Part shown: piece after piece, positions 49,701-52,409 of the stretch
How positions within the stretch are numbered: position 1 is the stretch's first letter
Layout: each line of letters starts with the position of its first letter
Source of the DNA: Phoronis australis
Lineage: Eukaryota > Phoronida > Phoronidae
Length of the DNA: 64,000 nt
Reading direction: 5' to 3'
Assembly: GCA_002633005.1 (NCBI GenBank)
Contig: NMRA01000048.1
Span: forward strand, 122,001 to 186,000
Translations under genes and position numbers: made by a program
The notes under the pieces: model-generated
What the model was told of the DNA's origin: nothing
The model's input: only the letters and a program-made list of their open reading frames with translations
Database searches by the model: none

Positions 49701-50003
49701 GTGGAATGCGCTGCACTCACAAATCACTCGACCAAGGCTTTGTTCAATAGGAGGTTCGAGTTACGAGGGAAACCCCTGGATGAATTCGTTCATTTAGCCC
49801 AGAAAATTATCATCAATAATTATATAGAGCACATGTCATTTTCGGATTCATTTAGCTCTTATTCGTCCGATGACTCATCACTGATGCGTGAACTGTTGAC
49901 TCTGGCTACGAAGAAAAAAACAGTAGAAAACAGCGACACCTCTTCGTTGACGGAAACGAGTAGTAAAACATCTCCTTTGAGGCATCATGAAGCACGCAGA
50001 TAA
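4628..50003 (+). CDS. Multi-exon cadherin-like transmembrane protein with TSP1 domain (whole locus)
   Basis: This entry spans all exons assigned to one gene; they are listed one by one below. Joined in order they encode calcium-type cadherin repeats, then six divergent cadherin-like modules, one thrombospondin type-1 repeat, one membrane helix and a cytoplasmic tail. The expected topology is type I at the cell surface, with the ectodomain in adhesion or recognition. Assignment to one gene rests on matching splice phases: every adjacent pair from 23425 to 50003 joins in frame, and the codons split by introns read sensibly (GAT, GAC, AAG, CGG, AAC). The 5' end is not in view: exon 4628 starts inside a repeat, so no signal peptide is seen. 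At least one exon each is missing at 7474-12449, 12608-14262 and 20486-23424. The full architecture does not match a named cadherin that I recognise, so no symbol is given. Confidence 0.8.
5266..5444 (+). CDS. Cadherin-like gene exon (class A, inter-repeat linker DVNEYSP)
   Basis: This 179-nt exon lies between TTCCAG and GTAAGT. It encodes the last strand of one repeat (TVVSQVEIDV), the linker DVNEYSPEFS, which corresponds to the DxNDNxPxF calcium linker, then the first half of the next repeat ending VVTYHLKGYS. RASDKD matches the DxD-type motif. It ends two bases into a codon; the T starting exon 7207 completes GAT. Exon 16657 has the same length and phases. Confidence 0.88.
5674..5733. repeat. 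GGGCTATAGCCC small inverted-repeat element (partial copy)
   Basis: This copy has ACGGGCGGCTATAGCC followed by a C-rich tract and TGCGCCACCCATG. It matches the right-hand half of the elements at 14399, 34705 and 36692. The left half is deleted. Confidence 0.55.
5779..6000. mobile_element. CAGTGGCGGATC family element
   Basis: It begins CAGTGGCGGATCTAGGATAC with a G-rich run, as at 3032, and ends near a G/C-rich CATGGGGGGCCC block. It sits in the intron between exons 5266 and 7207. Open frames across it (for example 5729-6013) are products of its composition, not genes. The right boundary is uncertain. Confidence 0.45.
7207..7336 (+). CDS. Cadherin-like gene exon (class B), 3' boundary abnormal
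   Basis: After ATGTAG the frame reads V-K-S-N-I-R-LFSAKLSPDVMIVPAHE and on to LADGFFKSHELATTVT, which follows the LFSI..TG..M...LxVxAxD....xATVxV pattern of exons 18185 and 23425. The first base completes the split codon of exon 5266 (GA+T). A GTGAGA donor after 7336 would be phase 0 as expected, but the next exon's acceptor is only 29 nt away, too short for a normal intron. Read through instead, the frame continues to the AAAAAAA run at 7366-7372 and is there one base out. A frameshift or sequence error fusing this exon with 7366-7473 is the simplest reading. Confidence 0.5.
7366..7473 (+). CDS. Cadherin-like gene exon (first strands of a repeat)
   Basis: The 36 codons lie after CGTTCCAG and before GTAGAG, phase 0 to 0. 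The product VKFPFQKYTVTLTEGTSVGT followed by VVMRF has the classic start of a cadherin repeat: F-x-x-x-x-Y-x-V-x-x-x-E-G-x-x-V-G-x-V-V. It aligns with exons 19314 and the 3' part of 12455. The E of TEG is the calcium-ligand position. The exon follows the abnormal boundary described for exon 7207. Confidence 0.68.
8627..8700 (-). repeat. tRNA-like remnant
   Basis: On the minus strand the block reads AGTGGTAGAGCGTTCGGC, a good match to a tRNA A box and D-arm. The B-box side is degenerate. This is probably the head of an old SINE rather than a functional tRNA, since no cloverleaf can be completed. Confidence 0.35.
9050..9500. repeat. Diverged direct repeat, unit 1
   Basis: Unit 1 shares long matching blocks with 9695-10150: acgtcacaacaa-type, AAACCGAATTTC/AAACCGAGTTTC, ATGGCGCG(C/T)GCGCG, ATTGTTTTTCACTTAAA, GGCTGCAACGGGTAA and TGCATGCACCCC. 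I see no coding potential. It is a dispersed or tandem non-coding repeat of unknown class. Confidence 0.7.
9695..10150. repeat. Diverged direct repeat, unit 2
   Basis: This is the same orientation and order of blocks as 9050-9500, with roughly a fifth of positions changed by eye. The spacing between unit starts is about 645 bases. It could be two ends of one long-terminal-repeat-like element or an old tandem duplication. Confidence 0.7.
10663..10722. repeat. Hairpin element (28-bp imperfect arms)
   Basis: The left arm GATTTTGGAGAATTATCGCC continuing CGAGGGGC pairs with the right arm GCCCCGAGGGTGATAATTCT continuing ACAAAATC around a short GTTA loop. This is typical of a miniature inverted-repeat element core. 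Confidence 0.75.
10955..11455. repeat. CGATCGC-containing short repeats in two clusters
   Basis: The motif GTTCACGATCGC or a variant occurs three times at 10959-11025. A 20-nt unit GTTCTCGATCGCCTTCCGGG is repeated in tandem about two and a half times at 11398-11452. The motif contains the palindrome CGATCG. About 370 bases of otherwise unremarkable DNA separate the clusters. Confidence 0.7.
12455..12607 (+). CDS. Cadherin-like gene exon, 5' boundary uncertain
   Basis: The 3' part reads MEFRQEYTVEIMESHALEVP then VITLKATTRNP and ends before GTAAGC in phase 0. It aligns with exons 19314 (KQYRVRVMEDVLVKSAILTI) and 7366, the first strands of a cadherin repeat. No AG acceptor fits phase 0 upstream. 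The frame is open only back to about 12449 and begins ATG-ACT-TGT with a hydrophobic run CCVVVYAIPFMVTTL. It may be a normal exon with a sequence error upstream, or an alternative first exon. Confidence 0.55.
12608..14262. other. Intron with foldback repeat; expected short exon not found
   Basis: A phase 0-to-2 exon is required between 12607 and 14263. The segment 12717-12766 has correct splice sites and length, but its in-phase frame contains TAA, so it was not accepted. The foldback-family element 13560-13800 and a lone N at 13827 lie here. Confidence 0.5.
13560..13800 (+). mobile_element. TCGAG foldback-family element, copy 1
   Basis: The segment contains ACTCGAAATTTCGAGTTC and a run of about 170 bases that matches the reverse complement of 63830-64000 almost throughout. 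Its left side also matches 63690-63790 in direct orientation. The family is therefore an inverted-repeat element with self-complementary ends. It has no coding capacity. Confidence 0.7.
14263..14347 (+). CDS. Cadherin-like gene exon (class C)
   Basis: The exon is 85 nt between CATTGCAG and GTAAGT. The product GEVKLTRPLDFEKVTS continues YTFGVVATDGVH. PLDFE is the LDxE calcium motif and ATDG the strand-end motif. Length and phases match exons 4628, 20401 and 24578. It joins exon 16657 in phase 0. The preceding exon (two leftover bases) was not identified. Confidence 0.87.
14399..14485. repeat. CATGGGCGGCGC...CCATG small inverted-repeat element
   Basis: Terminal CATGGGCGGCGCAGC is mirrored by GTGCGCTGCCCATG, and GGGGCTATAGCC lies in the centre. 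It is about 87 bases. Copies are at 34705-34846 (double) and 36692-36843 (double), with a partial copy at 5674. It is non-coding and sits in an intron. Confidence 0.8.
14539..14668. repeat. Inverted repeat in intron
   Basis: GAAGCGTCAAAGGGTTCTTA at 14551-14570 pairs with TTAAGAACCCTTTGGCTTTC at 14641-14660, and GTTGAAATGT pairs with ACATTTCAAC inside. A related block GAAGCGCCAAAGGATTCTTA at 14494 repeats the arm. Confidence 0.6.
15868..16600. mobile_element. Dispersed LTR-like repeat, copy 1
   Basis: The order of conserved blocks matches 47055-47570: GCGCAGGTTGTTAC, TTCGGTGCGA, CTGAAGACTGGTTCGA, TGTGATGAACTTCT, ACACTTCCAGCAACTGTT, TGTAAACAAATTAC and GGGTCATGTCAATCAAGT. There is no open frame. 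It may be a solo long terminal repeat or a non-autonomous element; ends were not defined. Confidence 0.6.
16657..16835 (+). CDS. Cadherin-like gene exon (class A, DVNDNNP linker)
   Basis: This 179-nt exon follows CACTTCAG and precedes GTAAGA. It encodes the strand TLPATVKVLVL, the canonical linker DVNDNNPVFS, and the first half of the next repeat with AATDRDQGAG ending YQLLNHG. This is the clearest calcium-binding linker in the gene. The leftover CA is completed by the first A of exon 18185 to give CAA. Confidence 0.93.
18185..18347 (+). CDS. Cadherin-like gene exon (class B)
   Basis: It lies between TTTTCAG and GTGAGA (163 nt). The product starts LFSIGTHTGVMRR and continues YTVVVEARDALQIPF then AAVAIVSVKFLPKC. 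It matches the second half of a cadherin repeat (LFxI..TG...; YxVxVxAxD; AxVxVxV). The expected LDxE motif is replaced by SAFTED, so one calcium ligand pair is altered. Phase 0 end joins exon 19314. Confidence 0.88.
18997..19132. mobile_element. CAGTGGCGGAT...GGATCTGCC element
   Basis: It starts CAGTGGCGGATTTAAAGGGG and ends CAAAATCCTGGATCTGCCCT, an imperfect terminal inverted repeat. The interior TTGGCAGTTCGGG matches the element at 49035-49186. It is non-coding and intronic. Confidence 0.75.
19314..19439 (+). CDS. Cadherin-like gene exon (first strands of a repeat)
   Basis: The 42 codons lie between GTTGCAG and GTAAAA, phase 0 to 0. The product NPVTNEKSVTVRFDLKQYRV continues RVMEDVLVKSAILTIKLIPN. 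Y-x-V-x-V-x-E-D matches the A strand and the XEX calcium motif; SAILTI is the B strand. The linker before it is KC-NPVT, lacking the DxNDN residues. Confidence 0.87.
20026..20096 (+). CDS. Cadherin-like gene exon (short, mid-repeat)
   Basis: This 71-nt exon between TTTCAG and GTAAGT encodes QAALTFKLKSSTGDNFQVSE then KSG plus AT of the next codon. It fits the mid-repeat pattern xxLTYxLxSSxxxxFxVxxxSG. It joins exon 20401 in frame (AT+G). Confidence 0.82.
20401..20485 (+). CDS. Cadherin-like gene exon (class C)
   Basis: The exon is 85 nt after AAATGTAG and before GTAACA. The product is CVIKVKERLDYEAIKEHTLD then IEVWQGNQ. RLDYE is the LDxE motif; the usual G-x-I is C-V-I and the final AxD is replaced by WQGNQ. 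Phases match the other 85-nt exons. The following linker exon (phase 0 to 2) was not found. Confidence 0.85.
20486..23424. other. Interval lacking the expected linker exon
   Basis: Exons 20401 (phase 0 end) and 23425 (one leftover base) need an exon of about 179 nt between them. A weakly similar frame starts at 20944 (DTLTVTILLLIN) but has no usable phase-2 donor. The repeat cluster 22195-22712 with a lone N lies here, so sequence may be missing. Confidence 0.5.
22195..22712. mobile_element. Inverted-repeat element with internal 16-bp minisatellite
   Basis: The left end has ACTAGTCCG, AGGTGCACTAGTG and CCGAAGGT; the right end is about six tandem copies of GGACTAGTGCACCTTC (22613-22711), which contain the reverse complements of those words. 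An N at 22712 interrupts the right edge. It is non-coding. Confidence 0.65.
23425..23581 (+). CDS. Cadherin-like gene exon (class B)
   Basis: It lies between TTTCAG and GTAAGT (157 nt; one base then 52 codons). The product IFFVNHRTGEITLRTGASVT continues YTVFVQASDNGDPPRTAATV. QASDNGDPP is a near-perfect cadherin F-G motif. The LDxE position reads GASVTDDE. It ends in phase 0 and joins exon 23955. Confidence 0.92.
23955..24016 (+). CDS. Cadherin-like gene exon with GC donor
   Basis: The 62-nt exon follows TTTTCAG and encodes KNTLKFFMEKPFPDEFKLDE then two bases AG. The donor is GCAAGT rather than GTAAGT. The leftover AG plus the T of exon 24578 gives serine, reading DERSGVVRL, the expected F-x-L-D-x-x-S-G-V-V pattern. 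There is no GT donor nearby that keeps frame. The repeat is short: the first strands (Y-x-V-x-E) are absent. Confidence 0.8.
24051..24396. mobile_element. TTAAAGGGAC-type element with tRNA-like segment
   Basis: It begins TTAAAGGGACAAT and ends AATGTCTCTTTA, forming terminal inverted repeats. Near 24087-24160 the minus strand carries a tRNA-like B box (+ strand GGAATCGAACC) and an A-box-like block. The right part matches 500-770 and 26835-27142. It lies in the GC-AG intron. Confidence 0.65.
24578..24662 (+). CDS. Cadherin-like gene exon (class C)
   Basis: The exon is 85 nt between CTTCTAG and GTAAAG. The product GVVRLAKKLDGSRRNQYQLE continues IGVTNGKQ. The LDxE motif has become LDGS, so the acidic ligand is lost. 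This is the transition from calcium-type repeats to the degenerate modules that follow. It joins exon 25609 in phase 0. Confidence 0.87.
24881..25126. mobile_element. GCGCGTACCCAGGGGG family element, copy 1
   Basis: It starts CATGCGCGTACCCAGGGGG, has GGCGAAGTGGGCAAA, and ends ATTTTAGGCTGGGTGAGCGCATGC. The same blocks occur at 38868-39094. The ends are imperfect inverted repeats. The 148-codon open frame 24720-25166 across it is not a gene. Confidence 0.65.
25609..25796 (+). CDS. Degenerate cadherin module 1, first exon
   Basis: The 188-nt exon lies between TTCACCAG and GTAAGT. It encodes strand G of the previous repeat (TLFVTV), a linker AHENGDGKLDFP where DxNDNxP would be, then IVKVGSASFNSIVAVVSAKI and HVTFSLNSHT. 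It keeps the strand spacing of a cadherin repeat but has no DxNDN, XEX or DRD ligand. It ends GA, completed by C of exon 26218. Confidence 0.85.
26218..26381 (+). CDS. Degenerate cadherin module 1, second exon
   Basis: The 164-nt exon follows AATTTCAG and precedes GTAACT. It encodes LFTLRSLNSTSAEIRLSAES then YNLKVEASVRG and ALIVIKFTTG. The LF-x-x-x-x-x-x-x-A-E-I-R-L and Y-x-L-x-V-x-A pattern is that of class B exons, but without LDxE and AxDxG. It is closely similar to exons 29988, 33978 and 38441. Confidence 0.88.
26640..26760 (+). repeat. Possible tRNA-like SINE fragment
   Basis: GAGTTCGATTCC near 26706 resembles a B box, with a possible A-box block about 45 bases upstream. The structure is weak and no tail or flanking duplication was seen. 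A functional tRNA is unlikely. Confidence 0.25.
26835..27142. mobile_element. TTAAAGGGAC-type element, copy 3
   Basis: Its right end AACGTGTCCCTTTAAA and interior (TTTCAGCGAATGACTGTCAG, CAAACACAGTGG) match 500-770. A tRNA-like block (GGAATTCGAAGCCC) is near the left. It is intronic and non-coding. Confidence 0.55.
27443..27530 (+). repeat. (GTAT)n microsatellite
   Basis: About 20 copies of a GTAT unit with a few TTAT interruptions, in the intron between modules 1 and 2. The open frame rich in Met-Tyr-Val-Cys across it is a repeat artefact. Confidence 0.95.
28306..28816 (+). CDS. Degenerate cadherin module 2, first exon with long Gly/Asp linker
   Basis: The exon starts after TTTTTGCAG with AT completing GAT, runs through a GGT/GAT/GGC repeat encoding D and G with occasional K, N, A, contains a 135-N gap (28428-28562), and continues in the same frame into IDSGNYEFIFPSKIFKVSSV and ATLSAELTNEQ, VTFSLTSHT. 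It ends before GTAAGC. The Gly/Asp linker is over 100 residues if the gap size is right. It replaces the DxNDNxP linker. The true length and sequence of the gap are unknown. Confidence 0.78.
28428..28562. other. Assembly gap (135 N) inside Gly/Asp-coding repeat
   Basis: Ns interrupt the GGT/GAT trinucleotide tract. Both sides are in the same frame if the gap length is taken literally. The real number of repeats is unresolved. Confidence 1.
29988..30151 (+). CDS. Degenerate cadherin module 2, second exon
   Basis: The 164-nt exon between TTTTCAG and GTAATT encodes LFSLRAIKPRSCEILLMVDP then YNLKVEASIGG and ALVTLQFTKG. It is the same length and phase (2 in, 1 out) as exons 26218 and 33978. The first base completes GA+T. 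Confidence 0.87.
31440..31683 (+). CDS. Degenerate cadherin module 3, first exon with Gly/Asp/Asn/Glu linker
   Basis: The 244-nt exon lies between TACTGCAG and GTAAGA. It opens with ANKGGGSDGNGGGDGENGDG, continues AESGTDGGEHGG, then YELTFPHAVFEVSAVKRHDQ and a strand ending IRFTLKSYT. The linker is about 34 residues and more mixed than that of module 2, consistent with an older, decayed trinucleotide repeat. Confidence 0.87.
32531..33058. mobile_element. Foldback element, about 530 bp, arms about 240 bp
   Basis: The left end CGGGTGCTTCACTTCAGCC is mirrored by GGCTGAAGTGTAGCACCCG. Inner blocks pair throughout: CAACAAACCATGAGGAATTG with CAATTCCTCATGGTTTGTTG, and CCGAGTTCGCAACAAATT with AATTTGTTGCGAACTCGG. 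It is a large imperfect palindrome centred near 32800. No transposase is seen. The open frames within it mirror each other. It lies in the intron between the two exons of module 3. Confidence 0.92.
33978..34141 (+). CDS. Degenerate cadherin module 3, second exon
   Basis: The 164-nt exon follows GATTCCAG and precedes GTAATT. The product LFTLRSFNSSCAEVELSAEP continues YNLKVQASVGGKNPQTK and VVVQFTNG. It is very close to exon 26218. Phases match (GA+C in; G+GC out to exon 37123). Confidence 0.88.
34705..34846. repeat. CATGGGCGG...CGCCCATG element, double copy
   Basis: Two adjacent units, each with GGGGCTATAGCCCCC or a variant in the middle and CATGGGCGGTG / GCGCCGCCCATG at the ends. The second unit starts at about 34777. 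Confidence 0.8.
36692..36843. repeat. CATGGGCGG...CGCCCATG element, double copy
   Basis: Two adjacent units (about 36692-36767 and 36771-36843), each with C-rich right sides CCCCCAGCCCCCTATG-like and inverted GGGCGGCGC / GCGCCGCCC ends. It is the same family as 14399 and 34705. Confidence 0.8.
37123..37288 (+). CDS. Degenerate cadherin module 4, first exon
   Basis: The 166-nt exon lies between CTTATGAAG and GTAAGT. The linker is short (VGGGDKSDG), followed by ELVFPSKIFKMQSATLN, VGIVSAHISGEQ and ITFSLKSHK. The acceptor has a weak pyrimidine tract, but the frame and phase fit (G+GC in; GA+C out). It resembles exons 25609 and 28306. Confidence 0.82.
38441..38598 (+). CDS. Degenerate cadherin module 4, second exon
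   Basis: The 158-nt exon follows ACTTTTCAG and precedes GTAATG. The product LFTLRPLNSSSAEIRLTREK continues YYLKIEASVEG and LFIVKFTKG. It is two codons shorter than the other second exons, in the loop before the last strand. Confidence 0.87.
38868..39094. mobile_element. GCGCGTACCCAGGGGG family element, copy 2
   Basis: It shares GGGGGCGAAGTGGGCAAA, a GAGACAAAAGAC-type block, AAAATTCGAGCC and TTTTAGGCTGGGAGCGCGTATG with 24881-25126. Starts and ends are imperfect inverted repeats. Confidence 0.65.
39292..39455. mobile_element. GGGGCAGATCC...GGATCTGCC element
   Basis: Left CAGGGGCAGATCCAGGATT and right CCCTGGATCTGCCTGTG form terminal inverted repeats, with inner GGGG/CCCC tracts. It is the same broad family as 18997 and 49035. 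Confidence 0.7.
40288..40444 (+). CDS. Degenerate cadherin module 5, first exon
   Basis: The 157-nt exon follows CATTTCCAG and precedes GTAAGA. The linker is KPEPKNKDE with no Gly/Asp run; then IEFTKTTFHVSSIEMN, VVAKLSATVNGKPSN and VTYSLKSHT. It keeps the F-x-x-x-x-F-x-V and YSL strands. It ends AA, completed by G of exon 41322. Confidence 0.85.
40510..40575 (+). repeat. tRNA-like sequence (SINE head or tRNA pseudogene)
   Basis: A-box-like TGGTAGAGTCGG (40513-40524) and a perfect B box GGTTCGAATCC (40546-40556) are correctly spaced for RNA polymerase III. The acceptor stem does not close, so a functional tRNA is unlikely. The following 60 bases would be the SINE body. Confidence 0.6.
40667..40707. 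repeat. Perfect 20-bp palindrome with one-base centre
   Basis: The 20 bases 40667-40686 are exactly reverse-complementary to 40688-40707, with a single C between. It lies just after the tRNA-like sequence and within the module 5 intron. Confidence 0.95.
41322..41470 (+). CDS. Degenerate cadherin module 5, second exon
   Basis: The 149-nt exon lies between CGTGTAG and GTGAGT. The product LFSVDAKSGEIRLQVPKVQL continues YIVTAHARTSG and ADIKIILG. LFSVDAKSGEIRL is a textbook cadherin motif (FxIDxxTGxIxL), which ties the degenerate modules to the cadherin fold. The LDxE and AxDxG positions are still lost. Confidence 0.88.
41471..45652. other. Long intron, no gene recognised
   Basis: The phases on both sides join directly (G+AA), so no exon is required. 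A hairpin lies at 44594-44663. A diverged internal direct repeat (TTGATTCCAAAAATGCATGA and similar) lies near 43817 and 43937. The open frames at 42410, 43307, 43652 and 44139 show no family pattern. Confidence 0.6.
44594..44663. repeat. Inverted repeat around AATTGATGCCGTT
   Basis: AACGGCATCAATTAATT pairs with AATAATTGATGCCGTT across about 37 bases. It is possibly a small miniature element. It is non-coding. Confidence 0.7.
45653..45806 (+). CDS. Degenerate cadherin module 6, first exon
   Basis: The 154-nt exon follows TATCCACAG and precedes GTAGGT. The linker is TSTVNK; then IDMLQFTKTEFLITSDRTD, SIMATINGNASS and IRYRLISPT. NASS is a possible N-glycosylation site. It ends AA, completed by G of exon 46277. 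Confidence 0.83.
46277..46416 (+). CDS. Degenerate cadherin module 6, second exon
   Basis: The 140-nt exon lies between GTTAAAG and GTAAGT. The product LFSIHPTAGTIRLEVEKTLL continues YPLTVEARSGGLRANTEV. It keeps LFSI..TAGTIRL and YPLTVEA and is the last module before the TSP1 exon. It ends with C, completed by GG of exon 46828 to give CGG. Confidence 0.86.
46736..46743. other. Assembly gap (8 N) followed by poly-C
   Basis: Eight Ns sit just before a C16 run in the intron before the TSP1 exon. The flanking phases join, so no exon need be missing. Confidence 1.
46828..47016 (+). CDS. Thrombospondin type-1 repeat exon
   Basis: This 189-nt exon between TTTTCAG and GTAAGT is symmetrical (phase 1 at both ends). 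The product EVWSAWFPYGSCTATCDFGF continues QSARRKCLSPP. It has the TSP1 signature W-S-x-W-x-x-x-G-x-C-T-x-T-C-x-x-G-x-Q-x-x-x-R-x-C plus later cysteines (six in the core: SC, TC, KC, SC, AC, SC). TSP1 domains are extracellular and bind glycosaminoglycans or proteins. It sits next to the membrane, C-terminal to all cadherin modules. Confidence 0.93.
47055..47570. mobile_element. Dispersed LTR-like repeat, copy 2
   Basis: It matches 15868-16600 block for block in the same orientation. It lies in the intron between the TSP1 exon and the membrane exon. It has no coding capacity. Confidence 0.6.
49035..49186. mobile_element. GACGGATTTAGAGGGGGGC...GGATCCGCCC element
   Basis: It shares TTTGGCAGTTCGGGAGTGCGA-like and AACTCAAAATCCTGGATC blocks with 18997-19132, with inverted ends. 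Intronic, about 200 bases upstream of the terminal exon. Confidence 0.75.
49384..50003 (+). CDS. Terminal exon: membrane helix and cytoplasmic tail
   Basis: The exon starts after CCTTTCAG with AC completing AAC and ends at TAA 50001-50003 (205 full codons). Residues 16-36 form one hydrophobic helix (LYVLYCFLVMLIPSLFLLGW), followed by R-S-x-Y-V-K-S-R, a positive-inside signature. The tail has predicted amphipathic helices: DYHVLRLAQLILE, LFRQSRQIVSDTLEEL and LDEFVHLAQKIIINNYIEH, then a Ser-rich acidic stretch (SFSDSFSSYSSDDSSLM) and a basic end. There is no catenin-binding cadherin tail. The helices resemble protein kinase A anchoring helices, which is an inference. The following AATAAA at 50078 supports this as the gene's end. 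Confidence 0.9.
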
Positions 50004-50077
50004 CTCAAACTGTTTTGTTTGTCACCATTCATAATAGTAGAATGTGTAGATTACCTGCAACATACAATCAAATCGCT

Positions 50078-50083
50078 AATAAA
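50078..50083 (+). terminator. AATAAA polyadenylation signal
   Basis: A canonical signal 75 bases after the stop codon of the terminal exon, giving a short 3' UTR. A GAT/GGT-rich tract follows at 50110-50200. Confidence 0.7.
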
Positions 50084-52121
50084 ACTGAATTAATCATGGT
50101 GGGTTTTCTTGATAATGGCAATGATCACCATGGAGACAGCACTGGTGGTGATGATAATGGTGATGACGATGATCATGATGATGATGGAGACGCTTACAAA
50201 AATTCTGAGGCGTAGCTTGTGGTTATCGCCGCCCAGAACGGAATATAGCGGAACCTCGTTGGTCGTTACCAATTTTGTGCCACGTTTTCCCCGTGTTCCC
50301 TCGGTGTTATCCCCCGTCGGGGTACGGCCCACGGCGGCATGCCACTTTCCACCCCCTTGCTACGCCACTGCATTGATAATATTTTCAGTTGTGATTCGTA
50401 ACCGGTGCTTAATTGGAAATCATCCGGAACATATGACAAGCTTTTCAATCGCTTGCCGCTTTACGTATTTGTCGAAGGTTTTCAACTAGCGCTATCTGGG
50501 GGTGTGTTCCGTAGTAGATCCAAGACATGAGCTGTCTGGTTTGAAGGTTATCAGTGGCCAGGATCAATGAAAACTCTTGTTTGCACAGCTGTCTCAAGAC
50601 ACCTGACTCAAGACACCTGAAAAGGGCATAAGTGACAGAAAGTACACTCTATGGGGTCTCTCAAAGATAAGACATTCAACAACAAAGCCATGTCTTTTCA
50701 TCTCGCTATGTCCATCGGAAAAAACTGAGATGTCAAAAAATGACCAGTTGGGATTTTGGCCTTTTTGTACCTAAAATCACAAATTAACAACTGTCTCGAT
50801 GTAAGAGAGGAGACCAGAATCCGAATGCGCTTTCGCTCTGGATTTCAGAAATTTAGGTTAAAATTTGTCATTTCCAACCATATTTTTGAAAATTTCCACT
50901 TGTCTGAAGTGTACCTGGATTCGCACCAAGAATTCAACACTCAGCAAGGACGTGCTTTAAAATTGGCGGTAGGCCTATTTCCGCTTCCGGGTAGACAAGA
51001 GCAGAGGTAAAAGTTCTGGACTCAGTTTACTCAAAACAACTTCATGTAAACACTGAATATTTTTCTTCTTTCCATTAAGTCCACAAAACTGCCGTCAAAC
51101 TTGATCCGTCCCATTTTCTTCAGTTTTGGGCGAGGTACGAAGATCTGAACTCTGACCTTACACCCACAATGGAGCTCTATTGCATAATTCAACATTCCAA
51201 CTTCACGGACCGATCACTTCCGTGGCCGCCATTTTGATGGATTACGCTACTAAGATCTCGAGAATACTAGGGAAACTCTTGCATTTCACTGGCGTGGTTT
51301 ACCTTGGTCATGTATGACCTCCCTTTACTTGAAGTACTTTGTCTATACGAAACGCACACCTTGCTCTTAATTCAATCTCCGGGATTCGAACACTTCTAAA
51401 TTTGATACTCTATGTTCTAATTATATGGTATAGCGAAGCTTTCATGAAAAAGACACCCAAGTTTTTTGTTCCAGAAACACCACACTTTCTTTGGTATTAT
51501 TGTATAGTTGAATTATTAGCTCATATATTCTGAAACAGTTTACGAACAGGTGTCTTAAATGTATTTGAAATGTCGTGTAAGTGCACCGTTGTGTCAGCAT
51601 CGGGTAAGCTTTTGGTTACCTTGTAACATGGACTCAAATGACAACTTAAAAATCCTAGAAATGATCCCTATCTGACTAGTTGACCGTGTAATTTGTAAGT
51701 CTGTCATGAGGTTGTTCACCCTTGTCACGACTATGCTTGCAAAGTAGTAACAAACTGTAACAGTGGTCAACAAACTTTTCATTTTCAATAAAACAAGTTG
51801 CTATTCTTGGTTTGAACCCATAATTAAAGGTTCATGCAGTGATATACCTTCAACTAACTGTCTTCACAGATGTTAAAATCAGTGTTATTTTCTTACACAG
51901 TTGCGTTGGTTAAACCAACAAATATCTAATCTAATACATCCAACTCAATAAATCTGCAAGCTCCAATTGCATCTCATTTCATTCGAGTAACCGGTTGGCA
52001 TGCGAGCGCGCATTACTCTTTTTTAGTCCCAAACCGAGTGGCAAGTACTTGATCATATCATAATTTATATACACCAGCTCCATTTTTATTAACCTTTGAA
52101 ACTGCATTTCACCCTGTTTAG
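50084..52121. other. Intergenic stretch, no gene recognised
   Basis: It contains a GAT-rich simple repeat (50110-50200). No exon pattern was seen. The frames at 50756 and 51339 have no resemblance to known families. If exon 52122 is genuine, its upstream partner may be here. Confidence 0.45.
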
Positions 52122-52244
52122 ATAGCTGAGCAAACGAAAATCGAATTGGACCTTATACTCTCCTGGAAGCGTTCTCGTGGTGTTCCTTATGATCATTCTA
52201 TTTCCGTTGCCAACAAGGTCTTCGAAATCATCAGCAAAATGTAA
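52122..52244 (+). CDS. Orphan terminal exon resembling the cadherin-like tail
   Basis: After CCTGTTTAG an open frame of 40 residues ends at TAA 52242-52244: IAEQTKIELDLILSWKRSRG then VPYDHSISVANKVFEIISKM. It resembles part of the tail in exon 49384 (LILETKSDEGLNFD, then SRQIVSDTLEEL): LIL-x-x-K-x-x-x-G-[LV]-x-[FY]-D, then a second amphipathic helix. It starts in phase 0, whereas the terminal exon starts in phase 1, so it cannot simply replace it. AATAAA follows at 52404. It could be the last exon of a paralogue, an alternative 3' exon, or a relic. Confidence 0.4.
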   Translation: MAEQTKIELDLILSWKRSRGVPYDHSISVANKVFEIISKM

Positions 52245-52403
52245 CTTTACAATTCTGTGCATACAGTCACATGTCTACAAAACCTTAAACTTTAGAGAAA
52301 TATTTCTGAAACCAGAATGCCTGTAGTCAGTAGAAAATGGTTTCTGACTTTATACCAATCTTCTGTTGATTGGGTCACGTGGCCATATGTTTCACTAAAA
52401 TTT

Positions 52404-52409
52404 AATAAA
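52404..52409 (+). terminator. AATAAA polyadenylation signal candidate
   Basis: It lies 160 bases downstream of the stop of the orphan exon. It is A-rich sequence, so chance occurrence is possible. Confidence 0.3.
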
